From positions 1 to 64,000 of the forward strand of contig JAQWRY010000037.1 of NCBI GenBank assembly GCA_029243485.1: a DNA stretch of 64,000 nt. The letters are read 5' to 3'. Under the pieces are notes generated by a model. The model made no database searches. It had not been told where the DNA came from and saw only the letters and a program-made list of their open reading frames with translations. This stretch comes from Candidatus Binatia bacterium. GTDB taxonomy: Bacteria > Desulfobacterota > Binatia > UBA12015. Made by a program: the position numbers and the translations under genes. Position 1 is the stretch's first letter. Every line of letters begins with the position of its first letter. Positions 50,216 to 58,951 of the stretch are shown here, in pieces.

Positions 50216-51175
50216 ATGAGCAAGAATCTGGTTTACATCGAACACGCCCACGGCAAGGTCCAAAAGGCCTCGGCGGTCGCATTGGCCGCCGCCAACAAGT
50301 CAGGCGGAGACACAGTCGCCCTCGTCCTCGGACAGGGAGTCGACGAGGTCGCCGCTCAGGCTGCAAAGCTCGGCGTCTCAAAGGTCATCGTCGTCGACGA
50401 TGCCCGGCTCGAGAACTACCTGGCCGACATCCACGCGAAAGCGGTCGCCCAGGTCGCCAAGGCCGAGGGATCCGAAAACGTCGTAGCGGGTGCCACCGCG
50501 ATCGGGAAGGACCTCTTCCCCCGCGTTGCCCACCTCCTCGAGGCCGGAATGGCCAGCGAGATCACTGACGTGAACGACGACGGTTCACTCGTTCGTCCCA
50601 CCTACGCCGGCAACGCCATGGCGACGGTGACGATCGAGACGCCCACCAAGGTCGTCACCGTTCGCGGTACCGCCTTCGAGGCGGTCGAGGCGGGCGGCAG
50701 CGACGCCCCGGTCGAAAAGGCCGAACTCGCAGCCGACGTGGCCAGCAAGATGCGCTTCGTCGAGTTCGCCGAGACGAAGAGCGACCGTCCGCAGCTCACG
50801 GAGGCCACGATCGTCGTCTCCGGCGGCCGCGGGCTCAAGTCGGGCGAGAACTTCACCGAGGTTCTCGAGCCGCTGGTCGACGCCATGGGCGCCGCCATGG
50901 GCGCCTCGCGCGCCGCGGTGGACGCGGGCTTCGTGCCCAACGATCTCCAGGTCGGCCAGACCGGCAAGGTGGTCGCCCCCCAGCTTTACGTCGCCGTCGG
51001 CATTTCCGGCGCGATCCAGCACCTCGCTGGCATGAAGGACTCCAAGGTGATCGTCGCGATCAACAAGGATCCCGACGCCCCTATCTTCTCCATTACCGAC
51101 TACGGCCTCGTGGCAGATCTGTTCAAGGCCGTGCCGGAGATGACGGAAGAAGTGAAAAAGCTAAAAGCCGGCTGA
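50216..51175 (+). CDS. etfA: Electron transfer flavoprotein, alpha subunit
   Basis: This 319-aa EtfA subunit has an N-terminal domain beginning [24 protein letters not shown]. The C-terminal FAD domain has [14 protein letters not shown] and [56 protein letters not shown], the EtfA signature. There is no N-terminal ferredoxin domain of the bifurcating type. It is second in the operon. A hairpin separates it from the membrane subunit. Confidence 0.96.
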   Translation: MSKNLVYIEHAHGKVQKASAVALAAANKSGGDTVALVLGQGVDEVAAQAAKLGVSKVIVVDDARLENYLADIHAKAVAQVAKAEGSENVVAGATAIGKDLFPRVAHLLEAGMASEITDVNDDGSLVRPTYAGNAMATVTIETPTKVVTVRGTAFEAVEAGGSDAPVEKAELAADVASKMRFVEFAETKSDRPQLTEATIVVSGGRGLKSGENFTEVLEPLVDAMGAAMGASRAAVDAGFVPNDLQVGQTGKVVAPQLYVAVGISGAIQHLAGMKDSKVIVAINKDPDAPIFSITDYGLVADLFKAVPEMTEEVKKLKAG

Positions 51176-51203
51176 TTTTTCCGCTATAACGCGCGGCTCC
51201 AGC

Positions 51204-51240
51204 GCAGGCTGCCGGATCCCTCGGCAGCCTGCCTGCTTTT
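51204..51240 (+). terminator. Hairpin/attenuator between etfA and the membrane Fe-S gene
   Basis: A perfect 11-bp stem (GCAGGCTGCCG and CGGCAGCCTGC) with a 7-nt loop is followed by CTGCTTTT. It has the form of a rho-independent terminator with a short T run, placed 16 nt before the next start codon. It could make expression of the membrane subunit lower than that of EtfBA or protect the etfBA mRNA 3' end. Confidence 0.7.
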
Positions 51241-51256
51241 CTGAGGGGGAGGCACC

Positions 51257-53479
51257 ATGGAGGACCTGCAGGACCTGAACCGGGGTGAGACGCGCGAGAT
51301 CTTCTGGAACGCACCAGAGATCTTCAAGGAGCACTTTGTCGAGCTCTTCGACTTCATCGTGCTCGGCCTGCCCTTCGTACTGTTCGGCCTCTGGGGCGCC
51401 ACGATCATCTACCCGCTGTACCGGTGGTACGCGATCGTGCAGAAGGGCCAACCCGAGAACCGGTTCGACCAACTCGGGATCCGATTTCAACGGATGCTCT
51501 TCGAGGGCGTCGGTCAGGGTCGCGTCGTTCGAGAGCCCTCCGGCATCGCCCATCAGGTTCTGTTCGTCTCGTTCTTGATCAGCTTCCTCGGCACGTCGCT
51601 CATCACGGTCGAAGCGGACACGACGCTCGACTTCTACTTCGGCGCTTTCTACGGCGTCTACAAGTTCATGATGGATCTGGCCGGCGTCGGCCTGATCGGC
51701 AGCTCGGGGTACTTCCTGTACCGCCGCTACGCCGCGCCCACCCGCGCGCTCGAGCAACCGAAGCAGATGGTCGACAACTTCGAGAACGAGTCGGGGTACG
51801 GCTTCCCCCTGACGATGTTGTTCCTGATCGGGATCACGGGCTTCATGCTCGAGTCTTCGCGCATCGTCGCCGAGCCGAACAGCGCCGTCGGCCTCGCCTT
51901 CGTTGGTGGCCCTTTGGCCGAAGTGTTCCGCGCGATGGGGACCGGCGAGGCGTTCCACCACTGGGTGTGGATCGTGCACATGATCATCGTGCTCTCGTTC
52001 CTTTACTCCCTCACGTCGACGAAGCTGCGGCACATGTTCATCGCGCCGGTGAACATCTTCTTCAAACGCCTCGGCCCCGGCTATCGCGCGACCCCCGTCA
52101 CCGACTTCGAGAACGCCGAGACCTTCGGCGTCGAAAAGGTCGAAGAGTACAGTTGGAAACAGTTGCTCGACATGGCGGCCTGCCTCGAGTGCGGCCGTTG
52201 CACCCTCAACTGCCCCACCGTAAACACGAACAAGGCGCTGAATCCCAAGCACCTCGTGATGCGACAGCGCGAGCAGCTCGTCGCGCGGCACGGCATCTCG
52301 TTCCTGTCCGCACAGATGGCCAAGTTCACGGCCAGGGACGCGGGCGGTGCCGATGACGCCGACACCGGAGGCGAAGGCGGCGACATCGCCCTTCGCGAAA
52401 TCGGCAGCGGCAAGCCTCTCATGGGCGGCGAAGACGGCCAGGACGATGCATGGCTCGCCCAGGCCGACATGATCAACGACGTCGCCACCGAAGACGTCGT
52501 CTGGGGCTGCACGACGTGCGGCTGGTGCGAGGAAGGCTGCCCGGTCGCGATCGAGCACATCCAGCGCATCGTCGACATGCGGCGCAACGGCGTCCTCATG
52601 CGCGCAGAGTTCCCGCAGGATCTCGCGAAGTCCTTCAAGGGCACCGAGAACCAGTCGAACCCGTGGGGCATCGCCGCCGACCAGCGGGCCGCATGGGCGA
52701 CCGAGATGAACGTCCCGCAGATGGCCGAGATCGGCGAGGACGAGAAAGTCGACGTTCTGTACTGGGTCGGCTGCGCCGGTTCGTTCGACGAGCGCAACCA
52801 GAAGACATCGAAGGCCCTGGTCAAGATCTTCCGCCAGGCGAACATGAAGTTCGGCATTCTCGGGATGGAAGAGAACTGCACCGGCGAGCCCGCTCGTCGC
52901 CTCGGCAACGAGTACCTGTACTTCTCTCTCGCCTCGATCAACGTCGAGACGCTGAACCGATACAAGTTCGACACGATCGTCACGCAGTGCCCGCACTGCT
53001 TCAACACGATCAAGAACGAGTACCCGGACATCGGCGGCAACTTCAAAGTGATGCACACGACCGAGTTCATCGAGAGCCTCCTCGAGCAGGGCAAGATCAA
53101 GCTCGAGAAGGACTTCATGCAGAAGCGCCTCACGATGCACGACCCGTGCTACCTCGGGCGCCACAACAACATTCACGAAGCGCCGCGCAAGATTCTCGAT
53201 CAGATCCCCGGGATGGTTCGCGAGGACGTCGAGAACTCTGGCCGCAAGACCTTCTGCTGCGGCGCCGGCGGTGGGCAGTTCTGGAAGGAAGAAGAACACG
53301 GCACTGCGCGCATCAACGAGACGCGCCTCGATCAGCTGATGGAAGCGAAGCCGGATACCGTCGCCGTCGCGTGCCCGTTCTGCACGACGATGATCACCGA
53401 TGCGACCAAGGCAAAGGGCATCGAAGAATCGGTTCAGGTCAAAGACGTCGTCGAGATCGTCGCCGACTCTCTTGAATAG
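51257..53479 (+). CDS. Membrane Fe-S oxidoreductase (EtfAB:menaquinone oxidoreductase type, DUF224/HdrD-like)
   Basis: This 740-aa protein would move electrons from EtfAB to the quinone pool. The N-terminal part has about five to six membrane helices with spaced His residues, of the NarI/HdrE b-haem type. Residues about 309-320 give CLECGRCTLNCP and about 418-429 give CTTCGWCEEGCP, two [4Fe-4S] motifs. Two CCG-type domains follow: VLYWVGCAGS with EENCTGEPARR (first Cys pair degenerate), and HDPCYLGRHN with FCCGAGGG (Cys667-Cys668). The same arrangement next to etfBA has been assigned to EtfAB:(methyl)menaquinone oxidoreductase. The ribosome-binding site is GGGGGAGG. Confidence 0.9.
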   Translation: MEDLQDLNRGETREIFWNAPEIFKEHFVELFDFIVLGLPFVLFGLWGATIIYPLYRWYAIVQKGQPENRFDQLGIRFQRMLFEGVGQGRVVREPSGIAHQVLFVSFLISFLGTSLITVEADTTLDFYFGAFYGVYKFMMDLAGVGLIGSSGYFLYRRYAAPTRALEQPKQMVDNFENESGYGFPLTMLFLIGITGFMLESSRIVAEPNSAVGLAFVGGPLAEVFRAMGTGEAFHHWVWIVHMIIVLSFLYSLTSTKLRHMFIAPVNIFFKRLGPGYRATPVTDFENAETFGVEKVEEYSWKQLLDMAACLECGRCTLNCPTVNTNKALNPKHLVMRQREQLVARHGISFLSAQMAKFTARDAGGADDADTGGEGGDIALREIGSGKPLMGGEDGQDDAWLAQADMINDVATEDVVWGCTTCGWCEEGCPVAIEHIQRIVDMRRNGVLMRAEFPQDLAKSFKGTENQSNPWGIAADQRAAWATEMNVPQMAEIGEDEKVDVLYWVGCAGSFDERNQKTSKALVKIFRQANMKFGILGMEENCTGEPARRLGNEYLYFSLASINVETLNRYKFDTIVTQCPHCFNTIKNEYPDIGGNFKVMHTTEFIESLLEQGKIKLEKDFMQKRLTMHDPCYLGRHNNIHEAPRKILDQIPGMVREDVENSGRKTFCCGAGGGQFWKEEEHGTARINETRLDQLMEAKPDTVAVACPFCTTMITDATKAKGIEESVQVKDVVEIVADSLE

Positions 53480-53978
53480 CTCCGCCCGAGCACCGCGAAG
53501 CGCGCGCCCTGCCCTCTTCGGGTACGGGCGCGTGCTCGCGGTTCTCGCGATCGCGATCGCGCTCCTTGCGAGCTGCCGACCCACGGCCGGCGATCACGTC
53601 GTCCTCGAACCCAAGAGTGGCGATCCGGTCACCGTCACAGTCGAAGTCGTCGCGACTCCCCAGGCCCGCCAGCTGGGCCTCATGTATCGCGATGAGCTCG
53701 GCCCGAACTCCGGGATGCTCTTTCTCTTCCCGGCCGCGCAGCCGCTGTCGTTCTGGATGCGCAATACGAAGATTCCGCTCGACATCCTCTACCTCGCGGA
53801 CGACGGCCGGATTCTGAACATCCACGAGCGCACGACGCCGTTCTCGGAGAAAGGCCTGCCCAGCGCGGGGCCGTCACGGATCGTCCTCGAGGTCGATGGC
53901 GGCTTCTGCGCCGAGCATGAGATCGCCGCCGGAGACTACGTTCGGCTCGGGGACCTCGACTCGCGGGCCGTTCGCTAA
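53472..53978 (+). CDS. DUF192 lipoprotein/exported protein
   Basis: This is a DUF192 protein with the family core VEVVATPQARQLGLMYRDELGPNSGMLFLFP, then LSFWMRNTKIPLDILYLADDGRI and a C-terminal GGFCAEHEIAAGDYV. The N-terminal segment VLAVLAIAIALLASC is a signal peptide with lipobox. The TTG at 53472 overlaps the end of the preceding gene and gives 168 aa. A GTG at 53532 starts right at the hydrophobic core and is an alternative. The function of the family is unknown. Confidence 0.82.
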   Translation: MNSSARAPRSARPALFGYGRVLAVLAIAIALLASCRPTAGDHVVLEPKSGDPVTVTVEVVATPQARQLGLMYRDELGPNSGMLFLFPAAQPLSFWMRNTKIPLDILYLADDGRILNIHERTTPFSEKGLPSAGPSRIVLEVDGGFCAEHEIAAGDYVRLGDLDSRAVR

Positions 53979-54010
53979 CCTCCGAACCGATTGCGTACCG
54001 GCCGCCGGAT

Positions 54011-55186
54011 ATGGTCCCCTCCTGTACCTTGATGACCTTCGTGCAAACCCTGTGGTTCTGGGGCAAGATCGTCCTGGTCCTACTCCTGATCGACATCCTG
54101 CTGTTTCGCGTCGGGTGGTTCTGGGAGTTCAAACGCGAGCACCTGGCCGGCGCCGGCCTCGGGCAGACGGAGTACCTCCACGGCGTTACCGGTCGACTGG
54201 CCACTCATAATCCTGCGCGGCCCCTGGCCGTGGCGATCGGGAACTCCGTCGTTCGGATGACGGCGGCCGAGGGGACGATCAACCGGGCCCTCAGACGGTC
54301 GAAGGCGGGGACGAAGTTCCTGAACCTCGGCGTCGACTCGAGCCATACCGACGACGCCGCCCTGATGCTGAACGTGGCACGCGAGGCGGAGCCGTGGCTC
54401 GTGATCTACGGCTTGGCCTATCGCGACTTCATGCCTCGCACGAAGAAGTCCCTCGTCCGGCACAGCTTGATCGACTCGACGTTCGATGTCCCGACGATGA
54501 AACCCGCATCGATCGACGAGCGGCTCTCCCGTTTCGTCCGCTCACACTGGCGGCTCTACCACCACCGGGAGTTCGTACGCGCGATTCTCGCGCAGGAGTG
54601 GGCGACGCTGACCGGCTCGTTTCCGGCAGCCGCCTGGGCCGCAGAACATCCGCGCGCGCTCGGAGCCGCCGGTGCAGCCTTTCCACCCCAGTTCCTGGCG
54701 TCTGCATCCTGGCCGGCCTGGCAGCGCTGGAACCAGTCCCGGTCGTTCGCAGACTACGAGGCCTATCTCGCCACGCGCGGCCGACTCGCCACCGTCTACA
54801 AGAAGCGTCGGGCAAAACCGTTCGACCTCGAATCCAGCCCTCAACTCGCGGCCCTCGAGTGGATGCTCCGCCGAACAAAGGAAACAGGCGCGCGGATGAT
54901 CCTCGCGTACTTCCCGGAGAACCCTGTATTTCGCGATCCGGAGGCAGCCGCGTACTTCAACCCGGAACTCTCGGATCGGCTCGCGGCCCTCCTCGAGCGT
55001 GAGGCCGCGCGCTTCGGAGCCCAATTCGTCGACCTACGGGCCCTACTCCCGGCAGAGGACTTCGTGGACCTTCAGCATACGAACCTCCGCGGGAGCCTAA
55101 AGATCAACCGGACCCTGACTCGCCTCGTCGACCAAGAGGCGCGAGCCGCGGCGTCTTCGGAAGCGATAACCGGGTCCGTGCGGTGA
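54011..55186 (+). CDS. SGNH-like protein partnered with an MBOAT acetyltransferase
   Basis: The 391-aa protein has one N-terminal membrane anchor (about residues 14-34) and a large extracytoplasmic domain. Block-I-like AVAIGNSVVRM is found near residue 74, and KFLNLGVDSSHTDDAALMLN and late DLQHTNLRGSLKINR, with Asp and His, complete an SGNH/AlgX-J-like outline. The first Ser block reads GNS instead of GDS. Its TGA overlaps the GTG start of the MBOAT gene. Such pairs finish O-acetylation of polysaccharide outside the membrane. The start is uncertain (ATG 54011 or 54032; neither has a clear ribosome-binding site). Confidence 0.75.
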   Translation: MVPSCTLMTFVQTLWFWGKIVLVLLLIDILLFRVGWFWEFKREHLAGAGLGQTEYLHGVTGRLATHNPARPLAVAIGNSVVRMTAAEGTINRALRRSKAGTKFLNLGVDSSHTDDAALMLNVAREAEPWLVIYGLAYRDFMPRTKKSLVRHSLIDSTFDVPTMKPASIDERLSRFVRSHWRLYHHREFVRAILAQEWATLTGSFPAAAWAAEHPRALGAAGAAFPPQFLASASWPAWQRWNQSRSFADYEAYLATRGRLATVYKKRRAKPFDLESSPQLAALEWMLRRTKETGARMILAYFPENPVFRDPEAAAYFNPELSDRLAALLEREAARFGAQFVDLRALLPAEDFVDLQHTNLRGSLKINRTLTRLVDQEARAAASSEAITGSVR

Positions 55187-56391
55187 CGTTCAACAGCTGG
55201 AGCTATGCCGCGTTCCTCCTGACCGCGGTCGTACTGCGCTTCATCGTTCCGCGCGCACTGGTCGGCCCGCTCCTCCTCGCGCTCAGCTTCGGCTTCTACG
55301 CGTGGGGCGCACCGGGCGACCTGCTGGTCCTTCTGCCCCTTGTCGGCGCGGTGCACTTCATCGCGAGACAAGCGGCCCCCGGACGCCCGAGTGGTGGACG
55401 TTGGCTCGCCGCCGGTGTCACGCTCTCCGTCGGGCTTCTCGCCTACTACAAGTACCAAGGCCTCGCGGTCGAGAGCGCGAACTACGTGAGTGCGCTCCTC
55501 GGGACGCCACTGGCGTGGCTGCCACCACAGACGATCGCGCCACTCGGCATCTCGTTCTTCGTCTTCCTGCTCATTCATTACCTCGTCGAGGTCCACCGGG
55601 GGAACGTGGCGCCGCTCGCCGCTCGCGATGAAGCGCTGTTCGTCCTGTTCTTCCCCACCGTCGTATCGGGGCCGCTAAAACGCGCCGAGGACTTCGCGCC
55701 ACAGACGCAAGACCCGGCGCGACCGCAGGCGAGCGACCTACACGAGGGTCTCTCGCGGATCGTCGTCGGCCTCGCGAAGAAGACGCTCGTCGCGGACCAG
55801 ATCGCGCCCCTTACCGCACCCGTGTTCTCGCACCCGGCCGGACACGATTGGGGCGATCTCTGGCTCGCCGCCTACGGCTACGCCGTCCAGATCTACTTCG
55901 ACTTCTCGGCGTACTCTGACATGGCCATCGGCAGCGCACGGATGCTCCGCATCCGAGTTCCGGAGAATTTCGACTACCCCTACTTCCGAACCAACATCGT
56001 TCAGTTCTGGCGGCACTGGCACATGACCCTCACAGGCTGGATCACGCAGTACGTCTACTTCCCGCTCGGCGGGAACCGTCGGGGCCAGACACGCGCGTAC
56101 GCGAACCGCTTCATCGCAATGGCACTCTGCGGGCTGTGGCACGGCTCGGCCTTCCACTTCGCTGTGTGGGGCGCGTACCATGGGCTCTTGCTGAACCTGT
56201 TCCACATCTATCAGAAGGTGCGCGCTCGCCTCCTTCCCGGCCGTCCCGACGGCTTCGACCACCCCGTCGCCCGCTTCACGAGCGGGCTGTTCACCTTTCA
56301 CCTGGTTACGATCGGTTGGGTCTTCTTCGCCGCTGACCTCGCGCCGGCGATCCAGATCGTCGGGCGAATGCTCCTCCTCATGGAAGGATGA
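55183..56391 (+). CDS. MBOAT-family membrane O-acyltransferase (AlgI-like)
   Basis: This 402-aa polytopic protein has about ten helices and would pass acetyl groups across the inner membrane. AlgI/DltB-type motifs are PLGISFFVFLLIHYLVEV, VVSGPLKRAEDF, DFSAYSDMAIGSARMLRIRVPENFDYPYF, FWRHWHMTLTGWI, and the catalytic His in LCGLWHGSAFHFAVWGAYHG. It is shorter than AlgI (about 470-520 aa). The GTG start overlaps the SGNH gene stop and its TGA overlaps the ATG of a 45-aa protein, so three genes form a tightly coupled operon. Confidence 0.92.
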   Translation: MTFNSWSYAAFLLTAVVLRFIVPRALVGPLLLALSFGFYAWGAPGDLLVLLPLVGAVHFIARQAAPGRPSGGRWLAAGVTLSVGLLAYYKYQGLAVESANYVSALLGTPLAWLPPQTIAPLGISFFVFLLIHYLVEVHRGNVAPLAARDEALFVLFFPTVVSGPLKRAEDFAPQTQDPARPQASDLHEGLSRIVVGLAKKTLVADQIAPLTAPVFSHPAGHDWGDLWLAAYGYAVQIYFDFSAYSDMAIGSARMLRIRVPENFDYPYFRTNIVQFWRHWHMTLTGWITQYVYFPLGGNRRGQTRAYANRFIAMALCGLWHGSAFHFAVWGAYHGLLLNLFHIYQKVRARLLPGRPDGFDHPVARFTSGLFTFHLVTIGWVFFAADLAPAIQIVGRMLLLMEG

Positions 56392-56525
56392 TGGGTTCCG
56401 TGCGAAAGCGCATTCGAGCCGGCCTGGCGGAGAACGGACTGGTCGTGGTCTACGCGGTGCTCGTTGCGCTGTGCGCGGTCTACGCCCCGCTGAAGGTAAT
56501 CCGCTTCATCTACGCGGAATTCTAG
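56388..56525 (+). CDS. 45-aa single-helix membrane protein in the MBOAT operon
   Basis: This short frame starts at an ATG that overlaps the MBOAT stop (ATGATG) and ends with TAG at 56525. It encodes a basic N-terminus (MMGSVRKRIRAGLAENG), one hydrophobic helix (LVVVYAVLVALCAVYAPL) and a short tail ending IRFIYAEF. The perfect overlap and protein-like composition suggest a real gene. Mini-proteins with a single helix accompany DltB-type MBOATs in other systems (DltX), so this could be an analogous partner. The assignment is inference. Confidence 0.6.
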   Translation: MMGSVRKRIRAGLAENGLVVVYAVLVALCAVYAPLKVIRFIYAEF

Positions 56526-56598
56526 CGGGCACGGGCAAGGCCCGCTGCCACCACTGCCCGGCGTGCGACGCAAAGCGTAGATTGCTAAAAAATGCAGC

Positions 56599-57735
56599 GT
56601 GATCATCATCCTCAAGCCCGACGTGCGCCGCGATTCTCCCGCGATTCAAGAGGTGTTGGACCTCGCCGCGCGCTACCCCGGCGTGACCGCCCGAGTCCAT
56701 GTCGTCGAGGGTTCGATCCGCTCGCTGATGGAGATCTATCTGATCGGCTCCACGCAGGAAGTTCCTCTCGAGCCGTTCCAGGATCTCTCGGCCGTCGAGC
56801 GCGTCGTCCGCATCTCGGAGAAGTACCGCATCATCGGTCGTCACAAGGGTCAGATCGAGTCCGAGGGATTCCAGTACCAGGGCATCACGTTCGACCAGGA
56901 GACGCTGCACGTGGCGCCGGGCCTCTGCGCCGTCGACACGCGCGAGCACGTGGACCAGATGTTCGCCGCACTGCAGGAACTCGGCATCCAGACGTCCCGC
57001 ATGGGCGCCTACAAACCGCGCACCAGCCCGTACGACTTCCAGGGACTCGGTAAGAACTGCCTCCCCTACGTCTTCGAGAGCGCCGGCAAGCACGACATCA
57101 AAGTGATCGCGATGGAGATCACGCACGAGTCGAACATCGACGAGATCAACGCGGCGCTCGACGAGGCCGGCAGCCCAACCGGCGTGATGGTCCAGATCGG
57201 TACGCGCAACGCCCAGAACTTCGAGTTGCTGAAGTTCGTCGGTCGCCAGCAACGCTTTCCCGTTCTGTTCAAGCGCGGAATGGGAATCACGCTCGAGGAA
57301 TCGCTCAACGCCTGCGAGTACGTCGCGAGCGAGGGTAACAGCCGCATCATCCTCTGCCTGCGCGGCATGAAGACCAATCTCGGCGACCCGCACCGCAACT
57401 TCGTCGACTTCGCGCACGTACCGACCGTGAAGCGCCTCACGCGAATGCCCGTCTGCGTCGACCCGTCTCACTCCGTCGGGTCACGTGCCGCCGGGCAAGA
57501 CGGACTGACGGACATCCACCACGCGACCGCACAGGGCGTCGTGGCGGGCGCCAACCTCGTTCTGGTCGACTTCCATCCGGCGCCGACAAAGGCACTGTGT
57601 GACGGCCCTCAGGCCCTCACGCTGGACGAGTTGAAACCCTACCTCGAGGACATCGCGATCGTCCGGGAAGCCTACGAGAAGCGTCGCGACCTGGCGAAAA
57701 AGACGGCCACTGCCGCCCGCGGCGCCGGCGCCTGA
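56599..57735 (+). CDS. aroF: DAHP synthase, type I beta with N-terminal ferredoxin-like domain
   Basis: This condenses phosphoenolpyruvate and erythrose 4-phosphate, the first step of aromatic amino acid synthesis. The 378-aa protein has an N-terminal domain of about 70 residues (MIIILKPDVRRDSPAIQEVLDL ... EIYLIGS) like the regulatory ferredoxin-like domain of Thermotoga-type enzymes. The TIM barrel follows with GAYKPRTSPYDFQGLG, IQIGTRNAQNFELL, VLFKRGMGITLEE, ILCLRGMKTN and VCVDPSHSVGSR, which carry substrate- and metal-binding residues. GTG start. Feedback inhibition through the N-domain is expected but the effector is not readable. Confidence 0.93.
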   Translation: MIIILKPDVRRDSPAIQEVLDLAARYPGVTARVHVVEGSIRSLMEIYLIGSTQEVPLEPFQDLSAVERVVRISEKYRIIGRHKGQIESEGFQYQGITFDQETLHVAPGLCAVDTREHVDQMFAALQELGIQTSRMGAYKPRTSPYDFQGLGKNCLPYVFESAGKHDIKVIAMEITHESNIDEINAALDEAGSPTGVMVQIGTRNAQNFELLKFVGRQQRFPVLFKRGMGITLEESLNACEYVASEGNSRIILCLRGMKTNLGDPHRNFVDFAHVPTVKRLTRMPVCVDPSHSVGSRAAGQDGLTDIHHATAQGVVAGANLVLVDFHPAPTKALCDGPQALTLDELKPYLEDIAIVREAYEKRRDLAKKTATAARGAGA

Positions 57736-57835
57736 GCCCGGCCCCTCGGGGCGCTAAACCATTGCCGTCCGCACTGCGTTCCTGCCCTGCCGCCCCTGGG
57801 CGGCAATCCGCCAACCCGATGTCGACGCCGGTGCC

Positions 57836-58918
57836 CTAGAGCCCGCCTGCGCAGGCCTGAGCGGCTTTCGCCAACTGCGGTACGAACTCGCCGAGCGCCT
57901 TGAAGCGCTCGTCCTGCGTCTGACCCTTCACGAACCGGACGTAGATCTGTTCGAGGACGACGGCCGTCTTGAACAAGGCGAACGTCTCGAACCAAGGGAG
58001 ATGCTGAAGGTTCGTGCCGGTCCGCGCCGCATACCGTTCGGCGACTTCCGCTCTCGATGGGAATCCCGGAAGCATCGTCACGCTGCCGCCCGTTCCGCGC
58101 GGCGTCTCGTCCGCGGCTTCGGACCAGTAACCGAGGAGAGTCCCGAGATCGACCAGCGGATCGCCCAGACTCGTCATGTCCCAATCGAAGATCGCGACGA
58201 GGCGGCCCGGATCCTCGAGCGAGAACATCGCGTTGTCGAGCTTGTAGTCGTTGTGCAGAACGCTCACGCGCTCCGGCGCGGGGATCCGCCCGGCGAGCCA
58301 CGTTGCAAGCTCGTCCATGAGCGGGATGTCGCGGGTCCGCGCACGGTCCCAACGTCCGTGCCAGCCCTTCACCTGTCGCTCGACGAAACCTTCGGGGCGA
58401 CCCAACGCCGCGATCTCGGGACGAGCGGTATCGACGCTGTGCAGGTCTGCCAGCGCGTCGACGAGCGACTCGGCCATCCGACGTCGCAGGGCCGGCTCCT
58501 CGCCGAGCGCTTCCGGCCACGTCTGGCGAACCACGATCCCCCGCGACCTCTCCATCACGAAGAAGATCGCGCCGATGACGCTCTCGTCCTCGCACAGCAC
58601 GACGGGACGCGGCGAGTGCTCGAAGAGCGGGGCCAGCGCTGCGAGTGCCTTGTACTCCCGCCGCATGTCGTGCGACTTCGGCGCCACCGGACCGAGGGGC
58701 GGCCGGCGCAAGACCATTTCGCGGTGTCCGAACCGGAGATCGTACGTCAGGTTCGCGTGCCCACCGTGGAACTGTCGAACCTCCATCTTCCCGCTCAGAT
58801 CGGGGACCTGCGCGCGAAGGAATTCCTCCAGTCGAGCCTCGTCGAGACGTTCGTCAGGACGGACGTCGCCCGAAGCGTCGAGAAGATCGGTGTCGCCAGC
58901 GAGGGGATTCGTAGCCAT
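57836..58918 (-). CDS. Phosphotransferase-family (APH/ACAD10-like) protein
   Basis: This 360-aa protein kinase-like phosphotransferase has a glycine-rich start (VRQFHGGHANLTYDLRFG), the Lys/Arg-containing LRRPPLGPVAPKSHDMRREY, and FFVMERSRGIVV. The catalytic loop is VLHNDYKLDNAMF and the metal-binding Asp is in AIFDWDMTSLGDPLVDLG. It resembles the acyl-CoA-dehydrogenase-associated APH proteins of proteobacteria, which may phosphorylate hydroxy-acyl-CoA substrates. No acyl-CoA dehydrogenase is adjacent. The SGNH hydrolase gene lies 33 nt upstream on the same strand. Confidence 0.88.
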   Translation of the reverse strand: MATNPLAGDTDLLDASGDVRPDERLDEARLEEFLRAQVPDLSGKMEVRQFHGGHANLTYDLRFGHREMVLRRPPLGPVAPKSHDMRREYKALAALAPLFEHSPRPVVLCEDESVIGAIFFVMERSRGIVVRQTWPEALGEEPALRRRMAESLVDALADLHSVDTARPEIAALGRPEGFVERQVKGWHGRWDRARTRDIPLMDELATWLAGRIPAPERVSVLHNDYKLDNAMFSLEDPGRLVAIFDWDMTSLGDPLVDLGTLLGYWSEAADETPRGTGGSVTMLPGFPSRAEVAERYAARTGTNLQHLPWFETFALFKTAVVLEQIYVRFVKGQTQDERFKALGEFVPQLAKAAQACAGGL

Positions 58919-58951
58919 GTTTGGCTTGCTAACAGCGGCCCGCGCGGGCCG

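Noticed and set aside
51161-53584. An 807-codon minus-strand open frame opposite the membrane Fe-S oxidoreductase
   Set aside because: It is the exact antisense of a gene with clear Fe-S and CCG motifs. It reads as Val/Asp/Glu/Leu/His-rich codon mirror sequence with no family motif.
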